Shown piece by piece: positions 17,532 through 26,729 of a stretch of DNA of 64,000 nucleotides (position 1 is its first letter; each line of letters opens with the position of its first letter). The notes under the pieces are model-generated. The model did not search any database, was not told where the DNA came from, and saw only the letters and a program-made list of their open reading frames with translations. Position numbers and translations under genes: made by a program. The stretch covers positions 1 to 64,000 of the forward strand of contig CANPXF010000008.1 of NCBI GenBank assembly GCA_947585745.1, written 5' to 3'. Origin of the DNA: an uncultured Clostridia bacterium. Lineage in GTDB: Bacteria > Bacillota > Clostridia > Oscillospirales > Acutalibacteraceae.

Positions 17532-18674
17532 TTATTCGCCAAACATCTTCTTTATCTTTTCCTTGAAATTTCTGCGCTTTGCGTAGTTTTTGTCGTTGAG
17601 CGACTCGCCAAACTCGTTGACGGCTTTTTTCTGCTTTGAGTTCAGACCGCGGGGAATTTCCACGTTCATCTTAACATACTGGTCGCCTCTGCCCCTGCCG
17701 TTTAAGTGGGGGATACCCTTGCCCTTGAGCTTAAAAACATCTCCCGGCTGTGTTCCCTCGTGTACGGAGTAGCTCACCTTTCCGTCAAGCGTAGGTACGG
17801 TTACCTCGGAGCCGAGCATTGCCTGCGCGACCGTGATTGGCATTTCGCACCAGACGTCGTCGCCTCTGCGCTCAAAAATCTCGTGGGGTTTAACCTTTAT
17901 GAATACATGTAAATCGCCCGCGGGACCGCCGTTGATACCGCTGTTGCCGTGACCGCCGACATTTAAAATCTGTTCGTCTGAAATGCCCGCGGGAATAGTT
18001 ATGTCTATTTTCTTAGCCGTTTTTTTTCTGCCGTTTCCGTTACAGGATTTGCAGGGGGTATCAATAATTTTACCCTTGCCTCGGCAGACGTCGCACGCGC
18101 GCTGAGTCTGAACTACGCCGAAGGGCGAGCGCTGGCTGACGGTAACCCGTCCCGTTCCCGAACACGCCGAACAGGTCCTCGCCTGCGTACCCTTTTGCGC
18201 GCCTGTACCGTGGCAGTCGTCGCAGGTTACTATGTTGTTGTAGGATATAGTTTTTTTACAGCCTTTGGCCGCCTCCTCAAAGGAAATAACAACCTGAGTT
18301 TCAACGTCGTTACCCCTTTTCGGAGCGTTGGGATTACTGCGTCGGTTTCCGCCGAAACCGCCGAATCCGCCGAAAAAGCTGTTAAAAATATCTCCGATGT
18401 CCATATCCTGCCCGAACGGACTTCCTCCGCCCGCGCCGAAATTCGGGTCAACGCCCGCGTGGCCGTATTGGTCGTAGCGCGCGCGCTTTTCGGTATCGGA
18501 CAGAACCTCGTACGCCTCGTTGATTTCCTTAAATTTTTCTTCGGCGACCTTGTCGCCGGGGTGGAGGTCGGGGTGATACTGCTTAGCGCTTTTTCGGTAA
18601 GCTTTTTTTATCTCATCGTCCGAGGCGCCCTTTTGAACGCCGAGGACCTCGTAATAATCTCTCTTATCTGCCAT
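17532..18674 (-). CDS. dnaJ: Chaperone DnaJ (Hsp40)
   Basis: A 380-residue type I Hsp40, co-chaperone of DnaK. The J domain has HPD at residues 34-36. A Gly/Phe-rich linker ([11 protein letters not shown] and [10 protein letters not shown]) follows. The zinc-binding domain has four CxxCxGxG repeats ([32 protein letters not shown]), and the C-terminal substrate-binding domains are complete. A GGAGGG SD precedes the ATG. It follows dnaK in the HrcA-controlled operon, separated by a stable hairpin. Confidence 0.97.
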   Translation of the reverse strand: MADKRDYYEVLGVQKGASDDEIKKAYRKSAKQYHPDLHPGDKVAEEKFKEINEAYEVLSDTEKRARYDQYGHAGVDPNFGAGGGSPFGQDMDIGDIFNSFFGGFGGFGGNRRSNPNAPKRGNDVETQVVISFEEAAKGCKKTISYNNIVTCDDCHGTGAQKGTQARTCSACSGTGRVTVSQRSPFGVVQTQRACDVCRGKGKIIDTPCKSCNGNGRKKTAKKIDITIPAGISDEQILNVGGHGNSGINGGPAGDLHVFIKVKPHEIFERRGDDVWCEMPITVAQAMLGSEVTVPTLDGKVSYSVHEGTQPGDVFKLKGKGIPHLNGRGRGDQYVKMNVEIPRGLNSKQKKAVNEFGESLNDKNYAKRRNFKEKIKKMFGE

Positions 18675-18722
18675 AGTCCCTCCTGAAAAGCTGAAAGTTT
18701 ACGCAATATAACAACGCCGACA

Positions 18723-18753
18723 ACAGAGCTGTTCCTTTCAGGGACAGCTCCGT
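18723..18753 (-). promoter_or_regulatory. Intercistronic mRNA hairpin between dnaK and dnaJ
   Basis: In the minus-strand transcript ACGGAGCTGT pairs with ACAGCTCTGT with one G-U wobble, and CC/GG pairs extend the inside. No T run follows, so it is more likely an RNA stability or processing element that sets DnaK above DnaJ than a terminator. Confidence 0.45.
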
Positions 18754-18804
18754 TTTGAATCTTGCTTTTACAGAAACGCGGTTTCTATAAATTAAATATC
18801 CTGA

Positions 18805-20646
18805 TTATTTATTGTCGTCAACGTCTGTAAAGTCAGCGTCATATACGTTATCCGCGCCCTGCGCGCCCTGGGGATTCGCGCCCATATCGGGTCCCGGTTG
18901 CGCGCCCTGCGGATTTGCCTGCTGATAGAGCTTTGCGCTTACTTCGTAGAGAGCCTTCTGTAATTCTTCCTTTGCGCCGTCAATCAGAGCCTTGTCGTTC
19001 TTTGCGACAGCGTCTTTAAGAGCGGCTGTCTTTGCTGAAATGTTGTCCTTATCAGCCTGTTCAAGCTTGTCGCCGTTTTCGTTGATAAGCTTTTCAGCCT
19101 GATATACCATATTTTCAGCCTCGTTTTTAGCGTCAATTTCCTCTCTGCGCTTTTTATCTTCAGCCGCAAACTGCTCAGCTTCCTTGACAGCCTTGTCGAT
19201 GTCTTCCTTGCTCATATTGCCCGAGGAGGAAATGGTGATAGCCTGCTCTCTTCCCGTGCCGAGGTCCTTCGCGCTTACGTTAACGATACCGTTCGCGTCT
19301 ATATCAAAGGTGACCTCAATCTGCGGAACACCGCGCATTGCGGGAGCGATTCCCGTAAGAGCGAAAAGTCCGAGCTGTTTATTGTCGCGCGCGAACTCAC
19401 GCTCGCCCTGAAGAACGTTAATCTCAACCTGCGTCTGGTTGTCAGCCGCTGTGGAGAAAATCTGGCTCTTTTTAGTCGGGATTGTTGTGTTTCTGTCGAT
19501 AATCTTCGTCATAACTCCGCCCATTGTTTCAACGCCGAGTGAAAGCGGTGTAACGTCGAGCAGGAGAAGTCCGTCTACTTCTCCGCCGAGAACGCCCGCC
19601 TGGATTGCCGCGCCGATAGCGACGCACTCGTCGGGGTTGATACCCTTGAACGGCTCCTTGCCGATAAGCTTTTTAACCGCGTCCTGTACGGCAGGGATTC
19701 TTGAGGAACCGCCGACCATAAGAACCTTGTCGATTTCGTTTATCTGTAAGCCCGAGTCGGAAAGAGCGGAACGTACGGGTCCCATAGTCGCCTCGACCAA
19801 ATCAGCGGTTAGCTCGTCAAACTTTGCTCTTGTCAGCGTTAAGTCCATATGCTTTGGACCTGTAGCGTCGGCTGTGATAAACGGAAGATTAATAGCCGTT
19901 GAGGTCACTCCCGAAAGCTCAATCTTCGCCTTTTCAGCCGCGTCTTTAAGTCTTTGCATAGCCATTTTATCGGAGCTTAAATCAACTCCGTCCGACGTCT
20001 TAAATTCGCTTACCATCCAGTCGATAATTCTCTTGTCAAAGTCGTCGCCGCCAAGGCGGTTGTTACCTGCTGTTGCGAGAACCTCCTGAACGCCGTCGCC
20101 CATTTCTATAATACTTACGTCAAAAGTACCGCCGCCGAGGTCGTAAACCATAACCTTTTGGTCGTTTTCCTTATCTACGCCGTAGGATAAAGCCGCGGCG
20201 GTGGGCTCGTTTATAATACGCTTAACGTCAAGACCCGCGATTTTACCCGCGTCCTTTGTAGCCTGACGCTGTGCGTCGGTAAAGTAAGCGGGAACCGTGA
20301 TAACAGCCTGCGTTACCTTATCGCCGAGATAAGCCTCCGCGTCCGCTTTAAGCTTCTGAAGTATCATTGCGGAAATTTCCTGCGGGGTGTAATTCTTTCC
20401 GTCAATTGAAACCTTATAAGACGAACCCATTTCTCTTTTGATTGATGAAACTGTCTTGTCGGGATTTGTGATAGCCTGTCGCTTTGCGACCTGACCTACC
20501 ATTCTCTCTCCGTTTTTTGAAAACGCTACAACAGACGGTGTTGTTCTTGCGCCCTCCGCGTTAGCGATTACAACCGGCTCTCCGCCCTCGATAACCGCTA
20601 CGCAGGAGTTTGTTGTACCTAAGTCTATACCTATTGTTTTTGCCAT
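18805..20646 (-). CDS. dnaK: Chaperone DnaK (Hsp70)
   Basis: A 613-residue Hsp70. The nucleotide-binding domain opens with [14 protein letters not shown] and contains [13 protein letters not shown] and the [11 protein letters not shown] signature. The substrate-binding domain begins near the linker [18 protein letters not shown], and the C-terminal tail is Gly/Gln/Pro-rich, ending DVDDNK. The Gram-positive deletion in lobe IB is consistent with its length. GGAGG precedes the start. It lies between grpE and dnaJ. Confidence 0.98.
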   Translation of the reverse strand: MAKTIGIDLGTTNSCVAVIEGGEPVVIANAEGARTTPSVVAFSKNGERMVGQVAKRQAITNPDKTVSSIKREMGSSYKVSIDGKNYTPQEISAMILQKLKADAEAYLGDKVTQAVITVPAYFTDAQRQATKDAGKIAGLDVKRIINEPTAAALSYGVDKENDQKVMVYDLGGGTFDVSIIEMGDGVQEVLATAGNNRLGGDDFDKRIIDWMVSEFKTSDGVDLSSDKMAMQRLKDAAEKAKIELSGVTSTAINLPFITADATGPKHMDLTLTRAKFDELTADLVEATMGPVRSALSDSGLQINEIDKVLMVGGSSRIPAVQDAVKKLIGKEPFKGINPDECVAIGAAIQAGVLGGEVDGLLLLDVTPLSLGVETMGGVMTKIIDRNTTIPTKKSQIFSTAADNQTQVEINVLQGEREFARDNKQLGLFALTGIAPAMRGVPQIEVTFDIDANGIVNVSAKDLGTGREQAITISSSGNMSKEDIDKAVKEAEQFAAEDKKRREEIDAKNEAENMVYQAEKLINENGDKLEQADKDNISAKTAALKDAVAKNDKALIDGAKEELQKALYEVSAKLYQQANPQGAQPGPDMGANPQGAQGADNVYDADFTDVDDNK

Positions 20647-20738
20647 AATAATTACCTCCGTAAATTATTTAATGTTAACTTTATAAAGGAAAGCTTTGCT
20701 CTCCGTTTTTGTCAATATGATTTGAAAATTCTTTTAAA

Positions 20739-21293
20739 TTAATCGCAGTTTGCGACCTGAACCATTGCGTGTCTGATGATTTTATCGCCGATTTTGTAGC
20801 CCTTTTGGAATACCGCCGATATTTTGTTTTCCTCGAAATCGTCGCTTTCGATTTTAGCGACGGCGTTGTGAAGATTCGGGTCGAAATCGTCGCCCTGCTC
20901 GCAAAACGCCTCGACCTTGAGCTTTTCGAGAGAGGCTTTAAGCTGATTTGATACAAGCTCTATTCCTTTTTTAAATTCCTCGGGCGCGTCCTGAATATTC
21001 TGCATAGCCATTGTAAGACTGTCCGCTACGGGCAAAATCTCCTCAACGGCTTTAGCCGTGGCGTCGTCGTAAATGCTCAGCTTTTCGGATGAGGTGCGTT
21101 TGCGGTAGTTGTCGTATTCGGCGGCAAGGCGCATACGCTTATCCTTTTCTTCGGCTAATTCTTCCTCCAGCTTTTTGATTTTTTCTTCGGATTTGTCTTT
21201 TTTGGACTTTTTCTTATCGGTTTTTTTCTCGTTCTTTTCTTCCTCAGCCGTTTCCTTTACCGATTCGGAAGTCTTGCTTTTTTCTTCGCTCAT
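20739..21293 (-). CDS. grpE: Nucleotide exchange factor GrpE
   Basis: A 184-residue protein with a highly charged N-terminus (Lys/Glu tracts), a long coiled coil and the conserved core AAEYDNYRKRTSSEK. The C-terminal beta-domain has VEAFCEQGDDFDPNLHNAVAKIES and QKGYKIGDKIIRHAMVQVA. GrpE releases ADP from DnaK. It starts four bases after the hrcA stop, with AAAGGGATG as SD inside the end of hrcA. Confidence 0.96.
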   Translation of the reverse strand: MSEEKSKTSESVKETAEEEKNEKKTDKKKSKKDKSEEKIKKLEEELAEEKDKRMRLAAEYDNYRKRTSSEKLSIYDDATAKAVEEILPVADSLTMAMQNIQDAPEEFKKGIELVSNQLKASLEKLKVEAFCEQGDDFDPNLHNAVAKIESDDFEENKISAVFQKGYKIGDKIIRHAMVQVANCD

Positions 21294-21297
21294 ATCT

Positions 21298-22329
21298 TCA
21301 TCCCTTTCTTACTAACTCGCTTATGAGAGTTGAAACGGTTTTAGCGGTAAATTCTAAAATTGAAACCGTTTTTTTGTAGTCGGTTCTTATCGAGCCGATT
21401 AGAGCAAGCGCTCCGGCAGGCTGATTTTCAATCGTATACCTCGCGCTTATTAAAGAGCTTCGTCTTAAAAGCGCGGATTCGTTTTCCCTGCCGATATATA
21501 TGTTGGTGCCGTCGGGCACATTTCTGAAAAGCTCTTCGCATTTGCTGTCGTCGCCGAGAAACTCAAGCACGTTTCTCGCACAAACAAGGTCAAGACCGCT
21601 TTGGTAAAGTAATTTTGTCGCGCCCTCTGTGTAGATATTCGTTCCCGAAGCCTCCAAGCACGCGTTCATAACCGCATTGAGCATATCGGGCATCAAAAGT
21701 CCAAGCTCTCCGAACGACGCCGCAAAGGTCTGCGCGAAAGGCTGATTGACATAACCGAGCGGTTGCCCCGCCAGCGCTTCGTTTAACGAACGGTCAAAGA
21801 CGTTGAGCATTTCGGGGGTTATCGCGAAGTCGCACCGAAACAGCCTGCTTTTTACCATTCCCGATGAGGTTATCAGAACCGCCATTGAGGTGTAGCGTCC
21901 CGTCTGTACAAATTTTATTTTGTAAACTCTCGCGTTTTCTCCGGGAGGAGTTGTGGCGATTGACGCGGTAGAGAGCAGTTCAGAAAGAACTTTGCAAGCG
22001 GTTTTTAAAATTTGCTCGGGAGCGTCGCCATAGCTTTGCAGACGGCTTTCGATATACCGCTGAACTCTTTCGTCGGGCTCTTCTGCAACCATCAGGTTAT
22101 CGACGTAATATCGGTAGCCCTGTTCGGTGGGAATACGTCCTGCTGAGGTGTGGGGCTGAACTAAAAATCCGTTGACGGTTAAGTCGGCAAGCTCGCTACG
22201 TATTGTAGCGGAGCTGACGTTAAGCCCCTCGCCGTTCATCAGCGCCTTTGAGCCTACAGGCTCGCCGTACTCGATATAGTTCTCTATGACAGCAGCGAGG
22301 ATTTTCTGTTTGCGTAAAGCGATTTCCAT
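21298..22329 (-). CDS. hrcA: Heat-inducible repressor HrcA
   Basis: A 343-residue repressor of class I heat-shock genes. An N-terminal winged helix contains SSATIRSELADLTVNGFLVQPHTSAGRIPTEQGYRYYV, the family hallmark, followed by the GAF-like dimer domain. HrcA binds CIRCE, and its activity usually depends on GroE. CIRCE lies about 80 bases upstream of its own start, so the operon is autoregulated. GAGGAG precedes the ATG. Confidence 0.97.
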   Translation of the reverse strand: MEIALRKQKILAAVIENYIEYGEPVGSKALMNGEGLNVSSATIRSELADLTVNGFLVQPHTSAGRIPTEQGYRYYVDNLMVAEEPDERVQRYIESRLQSYGDAPEQILKTACKVLSELLSTASIATTPPGENARVYKIKFVQTGRYTSMAVLITSSGMVKSRLFRCDFAITPEMLNVFDRSLNEALAGQPLGYVNQPFAQTFAASFGELGLLMPDMLNAVMNACLEASGTNIYTEGATKLLYQSGLDLVCARNVLEFLGDDSKCEELFRNVPDGTNIYIGRENESALLRRSSLISARYTIENQPAGALALIGSIRTDYKKTVSILEFTAKTVSTLISELVRKG

Positions 22330-22410
22330 AGTTTTTCTCCTCGTCAGACTGTGTATTCTCCGAGTATATTACTCGTTTTTTTGAAATGTGTTAACAATAA
22401 AATCAACAAA

Positions 22411-22437
22411 TTAGCACTCGAACACCGAGAGTGCTAA
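22411..22437. promoter_or_regulatory. CIRCE operator
   Basis: A perfect TTAGCACTC-N9-GAGTGCTAA inverted repeat, the HrcA binding site, upstream of hrcA. On the minus strand a TTGACT/TAAATT pair with a 17-base spacer lies immediately upstream and would place transcription start at CIRCE. The exact promoter hexamers are less certain than the operator. Confidence 0.97.
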
Positions 22438-22623
22438 TCTCTACAATATTAATTTAGCATTAAAGTCAAAAAAAGTCAAGGCAATTCATAAAAATTTTTC
22501 CTGCTTTTCAAAAAAATGCCGTTTTATCTGATTCCTTTTTCAGATTTTAAAGCATATAAAAACCGATTTTTATTGACTTTACCGCCCTTTATACCTATAA
22601 TATGTGACAAAGAGGGTGAATTT

Positions 22624-22887
22624 ATGGAGATTAAAGAGATAATGTACCTCGTGCTTTGGGCGGGACTTTCTGTGTATTGTATTTATTCTGCCCGAAAGAT
22701 AAGCCCCGTATTATATATATTGGGCGGTTTTTTTGTGTTTATGTTCGCTTGGTACTTAATAAACGATTTAACCGCGTTTGATATGTTTTCGGGAATGTAT
22801 AATATAATTTTCAGGGGAATATGCCTCGCTTTTCTCGCCGTACTCGTCATTATATATATAAGGATAAAGAAAAAACCAAAGGAATGA
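22624..22887 (+). CDS. Small three-helix membrane protein
   Basis: An 87-residue protein that is almost entirely hydrophobic. Helices lie at about 3-22 (IMYLVLWAGLSVYCIYSA), 27-47 (VLYILGGFFVFMFAWYLI) and 60-82 (IIFRGICLAFLAVLVIIYI), with a basic KKKPKE tail. The start at 22624 follows AGAGGGTG; a further upstream in-frame ATG at 22516 lacks an SD. The function is unrecognised. It stands alone between the CIRCE region and rpsT. Confidence 0.6.
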   Translation: MEIKEIMYLVLWAGLSVYCIYSARKISPVLYILGGFFVFMFAWYLINDLTAFDMFSGMYNIIFRGICLAFLAVLVIIYIRIKKKPKE

Positions 22888-22994
22888 TTTTAATTTAGTG
22901 AGCTGTAAAATATTTTACGGCTCAAATATAATTGATTTTATTAAAAGGAAATTTACAGTTAAATAAAAAATTATTAAAATTTTCAGAAAAATAC

Positions 22995-23023
22995 TTGCAT
23001 TTTTTGATTAATGATGTTATTAT
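22995..23023 (+). promoter_or_regulatory. Promoter of rpsT
   Basis: TTGCAT (22995-23000), a 17-base spacer and TATTAT (23018-23023), 55 bases before the S20 start codon. Confidence 0.65.
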
Positions 23024-23077
23024 CATATGTACGTGACTAAAGAAATTAAGATTTTTAACTTTTAAGGAGGTGCGACA

Positions 23078-23338
23078 ATGCCTAACATTAAATCAGCTAA
23101 AAAGCGCGTTAAGGTTATCGCTACAAAAACAGCTCGGAATAAAGACACAAAGTCTGCGCTCAAAACCGCGATTAAAAAGGCTTATATCGCTATTGACTCT
23201 AACGCCGATAATAAGGCTGAGGCAGTTAGCTTTGCTGTAAAGAAGATTGACCAGGCTGCGTCTAAGGGTATTCTTCATAAGAATAAGGCAGCAAGAAGCA
23301 AGTCAAATCTCGCAAAGCGTCTTAACGCTTCCGCATAA
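23078..23338 (+). CDS. rpsT: 30S ribosomal protein S20
   Basis: An 86-residue, Lys/Ala-rich helical protein opening [22 protein letters not shown], with [16 protein letters not shown] at the end. These are the standard S20 signatures for binding 16S rRNA. A near-ideal AAGGAGGTG SD precedes the ATG. It is monocistronic, with its own promoter and terminator. Confidence 0.97.
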   Translation: MPNIKSAKKRVKVIATKTARNKDTKSALKTAIKKAYIAIDSNADNKAEAVSFAVKKIDQAASKGILHKNKAARSKSNLAKRLNASA

Positions 23339-23358
23339 TCGAGAAATTTTGAGTTTTG

Positions 23359-23389
23359 TTCCCGTCCGTTTCGGTCGGGAATTTCTTTT
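23359..23389 (+). terminator. Terminator of rpsT
   Basis: TTCCCGTCCG and CGGTCGGGAA form a stem with one mismatch and a three-base loop, followed by TTTCTTTT, 20 bases past the stop codon. Confidence 0.88.
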
Positions 23390-23408
23390 ATTTAATGGGA
23401 ATTAGCTG

Positions 23409-23436
23409 TTGACTTTTTTAAAAAAACTGTTATTAT
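23409..23436 (+). promoter_or_regulatory. Promoter of the 50-residue membrane protein gene
   Basis: TTGACT (23409-23414), a 16-base A/T-rich spacer and TATTAT (23431-23436), or TTATAA two bases later, 64 bases before the start at 23500. Confidence 0.6.
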
Positions 23437-23499
23437 AAATATAGAATTTAAAACAAATACTAATTAAAAATATACAGATTAATTTTCGGGAGGCTTAAT

Positions 23500-23652
23500 A
23501 TGGAAAAGAAAGGCAAATTAGGATTTATTATCGGAATTATCTCCTTTGTCGCGGCTATGAGCGCGGCGTTTACAGCGTTCTTTATCGTACGGGAGAAAAA
23601 GAAAAAGGACGACGAAGAGCTTATGAATTACCTCGATTGTTCTATCGAGTAA
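23500..23652 (+). CDS. Small single-pass membrane protein (50 aa)
   Basis: A short reading frame, MEKKGKLGFIIGIISFVAAM onward, with one membrane helix (about residues 8-30), a REKKKKDDEE charged patch and the ending NYLDCSIE. It has a GGAGG SD eight bases before the ATG, an upstream promoter and an immediate terminator, so it is a real transcription unit. The layout resembles YtxH-type small envelope proteins, but no family can be named. Confidence 0.65.
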   Translation: MEKKGKLGFIIGIISFVAAMSAAFTAFFIVREKKKKDDEELMNYLDCSIE

Positions 23653-23665
23653 AAGTAAAAAATTG

Positions 23666-23696
23666 TCGGTCGGGTAAATCCCGACCGATTTTGTTT
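23666..23696 (+). terminator. Terminator of the 50-residue membrane protein gene
   Basis: TCGGTCGGG (23666-23674) and CCCGACCGA (23680-23688) form a perfect 9-bp stem with loop TAAAT, followed by TTTTGTTT. Confidence 0.92.
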
Positions 23697-23800
23697 GTCC
23701 GCTTGTAAGATGATTAGGTAGAAATTGATAAAAATTTGTTGACAAATAATTTGCTTGATATATAATATAGAAAGCTGAATAAAAAACAGGATGTGAAGAA

Positions 23801-24316
23801 ATGAAAAAAACAGTCGTTACTATTTTGTGTATTATTTTAGCGGTCGGGATAGTCGCAGGTCTGCCGATATTATGCGGTAACAATCCCGAGAAAATCGAAA
23901 AGGTTTTCAGCGATACCATAAAATCTCTCGACAACGGCGAAAAAGGACTTAAAGAGCTGTTTACCGAGCAAGCCGTAAACGAGAGCGAACCGGGAAACAT
24001 AGACGAGGGAATAAGAGAACTTTCGGAGTTTTACAAGGGAAAATCCGTGAAGATAGAGGACCTCGAGATTTTCCACGAAACACAAAACATATACCGCGCG
24101 TACGCTACGGTAACGACCGACGAGGACGAGTATTTTTTGTGTGTTTCAATAACGGGCGCGAGGTTAATCGACCCCGTGGGAATAAATCAGTTTATAATTG
24201 AGAAAAACAAGAATTTCCAAAAGAAACATATTTTGGAGAAAAAGGCCCTTAAAAAATATGAGGGAAAAGCTGATGAATACGGAATTACAATCCGCAGACA
24301 TAACGACCACAGATAA
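23801..24316 (+). CDS. Exported or membrane-anchored DUF5104-like protein
   Basis: A 171-residue protein with an N-terminal hydrophobic signal or anchor (MKKTVVTILCIILAVGIVAGLPIL). The soluble domain begins KVFSDTIKSLDNGEKGLKELF, continues NIDEGIRELSEFYKGKS and has a beta-rich half around YRAYATVTTDEDEYFLCVSI. This pattern resembles DUF5104, common in Ruminococcaceae lipoproteins. The residues before C25 (PIL) are not a good lipobox, so lipidation is doubtful. The function is unknown. It is monocistronic, with its own terminator. Confidence 0.6.
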   Translation: MKKTVVTILCIILAVGIVAGLPILCGNNPEKIEKVFSDTIKSLDNGEKGLKELFTEQAVNESEPGNIDEGIRELSEFYKGKSVKIEDLEIFHETQNIYRAYATVTTDEDEYFLCVSITGARLIDPVGINQFIIEKNKNFQKKHILEKKALKKYEGKADEYGITIRRHNDHR

Positions 24317-24329
24317 TAAAGCAAATTGA

Positions 24330-24366
24330 AACGCTGTAACGGCTAAAAACCGATACAGCGTTTTTT
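24330..24366 (+). terminator. Terminator of the DUF5104-like gene
   Basis: AACGCTGT (24330-24337) and ACAGCGTT (24355-24362), with inner CGG/CCG pairs, are followed by a T run. Confidence 0.88.
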
Positions 24367-24401
24367 AATGTCCTTTAAATGTTAAAATGAATAATTTTCT
24401 A

Positions 24402-24434
24402 TAAAAACGCGTTACCCAAACGTGTAACGCGTTT
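24402..24434 (-). terminator. Terminator of the Crp/Fnr gene
   Basis: On the minus strand AAACGCGTTAC and GTAACGCGTTT (arms 24424-24434 and 24405-24415) form an 11-bp perfect stem running into TTTTTAT, 40 bases past the stop at 24475. Confidence 0.8.
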
Positions 24435-24474
24435 GTTGTTAGCAGTAGAAGCCTTTACGCGTTTTCCGAAAGTA

Positions 24475-25116
24475 TTAATTGTTTTCACCTGTTTTTTCAA
24501 GGGCGGTTGTATCCAAAATTAAAATTTTTCCGTACTCCGTTTTTAAAATATTATCACGTTTAAAACGATTTAAAATTTTGCTGACGGTCACCCTCGATAC
24601 CCCGACCATTCCCGCGATTTCCTCGTGAGTGAGATTTACGGTTTTTTTACCGTTGTTGTTTTTGATGTTTTGAGTTAAAAGCTGTGCTATTCTCCCGTCT
24701 GCCCTCATAAACGCCATTGAATCAATTTGGCTCGAAAGCTGGCGGATACGCGTCGCCTGAATTTCAAGAAGCTCGAGCGCAAGCTCGGGATTTTCTCGGA
24801 TTAAACTGACAAGCTTTCTCTCGTTTACAGTTACAAGCTCAATATTTGTGACGGCGCACGCGGAGCTTACCCTCGGCATTTTATCGAAAAATGCCGCCTC
24901 GCCTAAGATTTCACCGCTTGAGGCGGTCGAAAGAGTTTTTTCCAGCCCGTCGGGGGAAATCATAAACACCTTTACCTTGCCTTTTTTTAAATAATAGAAG
25001 CAGTCCGCGCGGTCGCCCTGATGATATATGATTTCTCCTTTGGATATTTTTTTGACGGGAGTTTCCCGAGAGAAAACAGCCTGCAAATTTTTATGGGAAA
25101 AAGAAGTTTTTTCCAT
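24475..25116 (-). CDS. Crp/Fnr-family transcriptional regulator
   Basis: A 213-residue regulator. The cyclic-nucleotide-binding beta-barrel spans about residues 20-135 (GEIIYHQGDRADCFYYLKKGKVKVF, then GEILGEAAFFDKMPRVSSACA). A long dimer helix and a winged helix follow (LTHEEIAGMVGVSRVTVSKILNRF). No cluster-binding cysteines of the FNR type are seen, so it is closer to Crp-like sensors; the ligand is unknown. The start at 25116 is chosen because GAGGG lies eight bases upstream. It is divergent from leuC. Confidence 0.88.
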   Translation of the reverse strand: MEKTSFSHKNLQAVFSRETPVKKISKGEIIYHQGDRADCFYYLKKGKVKVFMISPDGLEKTLSTASSGEILGEAAFFDKMPRVSSACAVTNIELVTVNERKLVSLIRENPELALELLEIQATRIRQLSSQIDSMAFMRADGRIAQLLTQNIKNNNGKKTVNLTHEEIAGMVGVSRVTVSKILNRFKRDNILKTEYGKILILDTTALEKTGENN

Positions 25117-25146
25117 TGAGCTCACCCTCGTTAATTTATTGTATAA

Positions 25147-25176
25147 ATTGTAGCATAGTTTACAATCTTTTTTCAA
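25147..25176 (-). promoter_or_regulatory. Promoter of the Crp/Fnr gene
   Basis: On the minus strand TTGAAA (25171-25176), an 18-base spacer and TACAAT (25147-25152), 30 bases upstream of the start codon. Confidence 0.65.
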
Positions 25177-25293
25177 GTAAATATGAGATAATATTAAAAA
25201 TCCGAGGTGAGATTTTATGCGGATTTTATGCGTTGCGTAAAATTCGGCGTTATAAAGCTTATTTACGCTTATGATTTAAGGAGGAAAATTACT

Positions 25294-26559
25294 ATGGGAA
25301 TGACTATGTCACAAAAAATTCTCGCCGCTCACGCGGGACTGCCCGAGGTAAAGGCGGGCCAGCTTATTGAGGCGAAATTGGACTTGGTTCTCGGAAACGA
25401 CGTTACAACGCCTGTTGCGATAAATGTTTTTGAAGAAAACAACGCGAAATCGGTATTTGACAATACAAAAATCGCGATGATTATGGACCATTTTACCCCT
25501 AATAAGGATATTAAGGCGGCGACGCAGGTTAAGCAGGTTCGTGATTTCGCGGATAAATACAATATTACAAATTACCGTGACGTGGGAGATATGGGAATTG
25601 AACATGCCCTTTTGCCTGAAATGGGACTTGTCGGCCCCGGCTGTCTTTGTATCGGAGCGGATTCACACACCTGTACATACGGCGCTCTCGGAGCGTTTTC
25701 AACGGGCATCGGCTCGACCGATATGTGCGCGGGTATGATAAGCGGAAAGGCGTGGTTTAAGGTTCCGTCTGCAATTAAGTTTAATTTAATCGGCAAGCCG
25801 AAGGGCTATGTTTCGGGCAAGGACGTTATACTTCATATTATAGGAAAAATCGGGGTTGACGGCGCGCTTTACAAGTCTATGGAGTTTGTCGGCGAGGGAG
25901 TTAAGTACCTTAACATTGATGACAGGCTTTGTATCGCCAATATGGCGATTGAGGCGGGAGCCAAAAACGGAATTTTCCCCGTAGACGATATTACCCGTGA
26001 ATACTGCGACGGACGTTATCAGGGAGTCGCGGTGGAGTATGAGGCGGACGAGGACGCGGTTTACGACGAGGAGTACACTATCGATTTGTCAGCCCTGCGC
26101 CCGACTGTTTCATTCCCTCATCTGCCCGAAAACACAAGAACAGTTGATGAAATCGGCGAAAAAGAGGTTAAAATTGACCAGGTGGTTATCGGCTCGTGTA
26201 CAAACGGACGTATTTCCGATTTACGCGCGGCCGCCGAGGTGCTCAGAGGCAAAAAGCTTGCGCGCGGTGTACGCTGTATCGTAATCCCCGGCACGCAGAA
26301 AATCTGGACTCAGGCTATGCACGAGGGACTTTTTGATGTTTTTGTAGAGGCTGGGGCTGTGGTTTCAACTCCTACCTGCGGACCGTGTCTGGGCGGTCAT
26401 ATGGGTATTCTCGCGGCAGGCGAGAGAGCAGTTTCAACAACAAACCGTAACTTTGTGGGACGTATGGGACACGTTGACAGCGAGGTTTACCTCGCCTCAC
26501 CCGCGGTTGCCGCCGCAAGCGCGGTTACGGGATATATAACAGACCCCGCCAAGGTTTAA
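25294..26559 (+). CDS. leuC: 3-isopropylmalate dehydratase large subunit
   Basis: A 421-residue aconitase-family subunit that with LeuD isomerises 2-isopropylmalate to 3-isopropylmalate in leucine synthesis. [51 protein letters not shown] and [13 protein letters not shown] supply the active-site and [4Fe-4S] cysteine segments. The length matches the shorter HACN/archaeal-like LeuC group. The start at 25294 follows AAGGAGG nine bases upstream. leuD follows after an unusually long 170-base gap that carries a leader element. Confidence 0.95.
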   Translation: MGMTMSQKILAAHAGLPEVKAGQLIEAKLDLVLGNDVTTPVAINVFEENNAKSVFDNTKIAMIMDHFTPNKDIKAATQVKQVRDFADKYNITNYRDVGDMGIEHALLPEMGLVGPGCLCIGADSHTCTYGALGAFSTGIGSTDMCAGMISGKAWFKVPSAIKFNLIGKPKGYVSGKDVILHIIGKIGVDGALYKSMEFVGEGVKYLNIDDRLCIANMAIEAGAKNGIFPVDDITREYCDGRYQGVAVEYEADEDAVYDEEYTIDLSALRPTVSFPHLPENTRTVDEIGEKEVKIDQVVIGSCTNGRISDLRAAAEVLRGKKLARGVRCIVIPGTQKIWTQAMHEGLFDVFVEAGAVVSTPTCGPCLGGHMGILAAGERAVSTTNRNFVGRMGHVDSEVYLASPAVAAASAVTGYITDPAKV

Positions 26560-26655
26560 GGAGGAAATAGTGTGAAAATTCACACTAATATAATTTTGTA
26601 TTGCCCGCTCAGTTTGCCGTAAACGGCAGAGAGCGACGGCTAAATCACCGTACAC
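26560..26655 (+). other. leuC-leuD gap with an orphan ribosome-binding site
   Basis: Directly after the leuC stop stands AAGGAGG followed by GTG at 26572, but that frame ends after 16 codons. It is followed by hairpins GTGTGAA/TTCACAC, TGCCGT/ACGGCA (within GCTC/GAGC) and ACGG/CCGT. The SD appears to have served leuD before about 140 bases of structured leader were inserted; this is inference. Confidence 0.4.
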
Positions 26656-26729
26656 GCCTTGTCCGCCCACGAATAAGGCTGTATAAATTTTAATAACTAT
26701 TTGTGGGCAGAAAGGCTATTGTGATTACT
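26656..26729 (+). promoter_or_regulatory. Pseudoknot leader element, copy 2 (leuD)
   Basis: Hairpin GCCTTGTC (26656-26663) / GAATAAGGC (26671-26679) presents loop CGCCCAC (26664-26670). GTGGGC (26703-26708), directly 5' of the SD AGAAAGG (26709-26715), can pair with the loop. The leuD ATG lies 14 bases after the SD. The stem differs from copy 1 by a G-U pair and a bulge while the loop is identical. Confidence 0.6.

Noticed and set aside
19439..20089. A 216-codon open frame antisense to dnaK
   Set aside because: Long antisense frames in dnaK are well known artefacts of its codon use.
25207..25293. A leucine attenuator peptide or T-box before leuC
   Set aside because: The only mini-frame (start 25217) has seven codons with one leucine, and no specifier loop, anticodon-like hairpin or terminator/antiterminator pair was seen.
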